From Breviolum minutum Mf 1.05b.01 (lineage: Eukaryota; Sar; Dinophyceae; Suessiales; Symbiodiniaceae), in assembly GCA_000507305.1 (NCBI GenBank), contig DF239318.1, positions 186,001 through 250,000 of the forward strand: 64,000 nucleotides of DNA, read 5' to 3'. The translations under genes were made by a program, and so were the position numbers. Shown piece after piece: positions 63,823-64,000 of the stretch (position 1 is the stretch's first letter; each line of letters begins with the position of its first letter). Under the pieces are notes generated by a model that worked only from the letters and a program-made list of their open reading frames with translations, was not told the DNA's origin and searched no databases.

Positions 63823-64000
63823 TATGATTACATGTTTGGCATATGTTTGGCCATCAGAGCATCTCCTATCAACCTCCCTTGGCCGGATTTTTGTGGATAA
63901 GGGGGTAGCATTCCAAGATATACCAAGCTCCACTTTTCAAAAGTTTTAAGTTTTAACTATTTCAATCCCATGTATCTACCTAGACCCTCTAAGGGTGTGA

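Noticed and set aside
1..64000. tRNA, rRNA or bacterial-type operon features, ribosome binding sites and terminators
   Set aside because: None were recognised by eye, and the intron-rich layout argues against a bacterial reading of the window. Small RNA genes would need a covariance-model search to exclude.

Overview
The window looks like nuclear DNA of a dinoflagellate, most likely a Symbiodiniaceae-type alga. Four things point there: host exons of only about 30-150 bases scattered in long AT-richer introns; splice junctions of the type (G|GT, some G|GC or G|GA) ... AG|G; a LINE carrying reverse transcriptase, zinc fingers and a C5-cytosine-methyltransferase-like module, a combination known from Symbiodinium; and a very high density of short inverted-repeat elements that resemble dinoflagellate introners. 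Almost all credible host exons are on the + strand, as in unidirectional dinoflagellate gene arrays. Species cannot be fixed from this window.

Layout. 1-24.9 kb: isolated + strand exons of one or more genes (none named with certainty; one EF-hand-like exon at 10.5 kb, one coiled-coil exon at 20.2 kb) among MITE-like repeats, a 1.06-kb foldback element (8.6-9.66 kb) and a composite minisatellite (16.8-17.6 kb). 24.9-28.5 kb: a 5'-truncated LINE on the - strand with a 12-bp target-site duplication and a poly(A) tail; its RT frame ends in an ATGA stop/start overlap with a zinc-finger frame, which runs into the methyltransferase-like frame near a T6 tract. 28.6-33 kb: more + strand exons, including one resembling the NMP-binding region of adenylate/UMP-CMP kinases. 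34-42 kb: at least five ankyrin-repeat exons, with a GC-rich two-exon gene piece (34.95-35.35 kb, 62-bp GC-AG intron) and a coiled-coil exon in between. A 447-base N gap lies at 41.1-41.55 kb. 42.7-44.2 kb: a near-perfect 1.48-kb palindrome without spacer. 48.0-54.8 kb: a Bax-inhibitor-1/Lifeguard (TMBIM) family gene, the best supported host gene, with its C-terminal exons and stop resolved. 57-62 kb: another + strand gene of small exons, ending in a membrane-type exon.

The dominant theme is how introns and short transposons mix. At least eight inverted-repeat families (called A, B, C, D, E, G, K, L here; labels are mine) occur in more than 40 copies. Family A has about 17-bp terminal repeats whose outer bases supply GT at one end and AG at the other, with 4-bp target duplications in several copies; family C and K ends carry CAG|G acceptors. 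This fits introner-type elements that create or enlarge introns. Exon boundaries are read by eye from splice motifs and reading frames; no transcript evidence was available.
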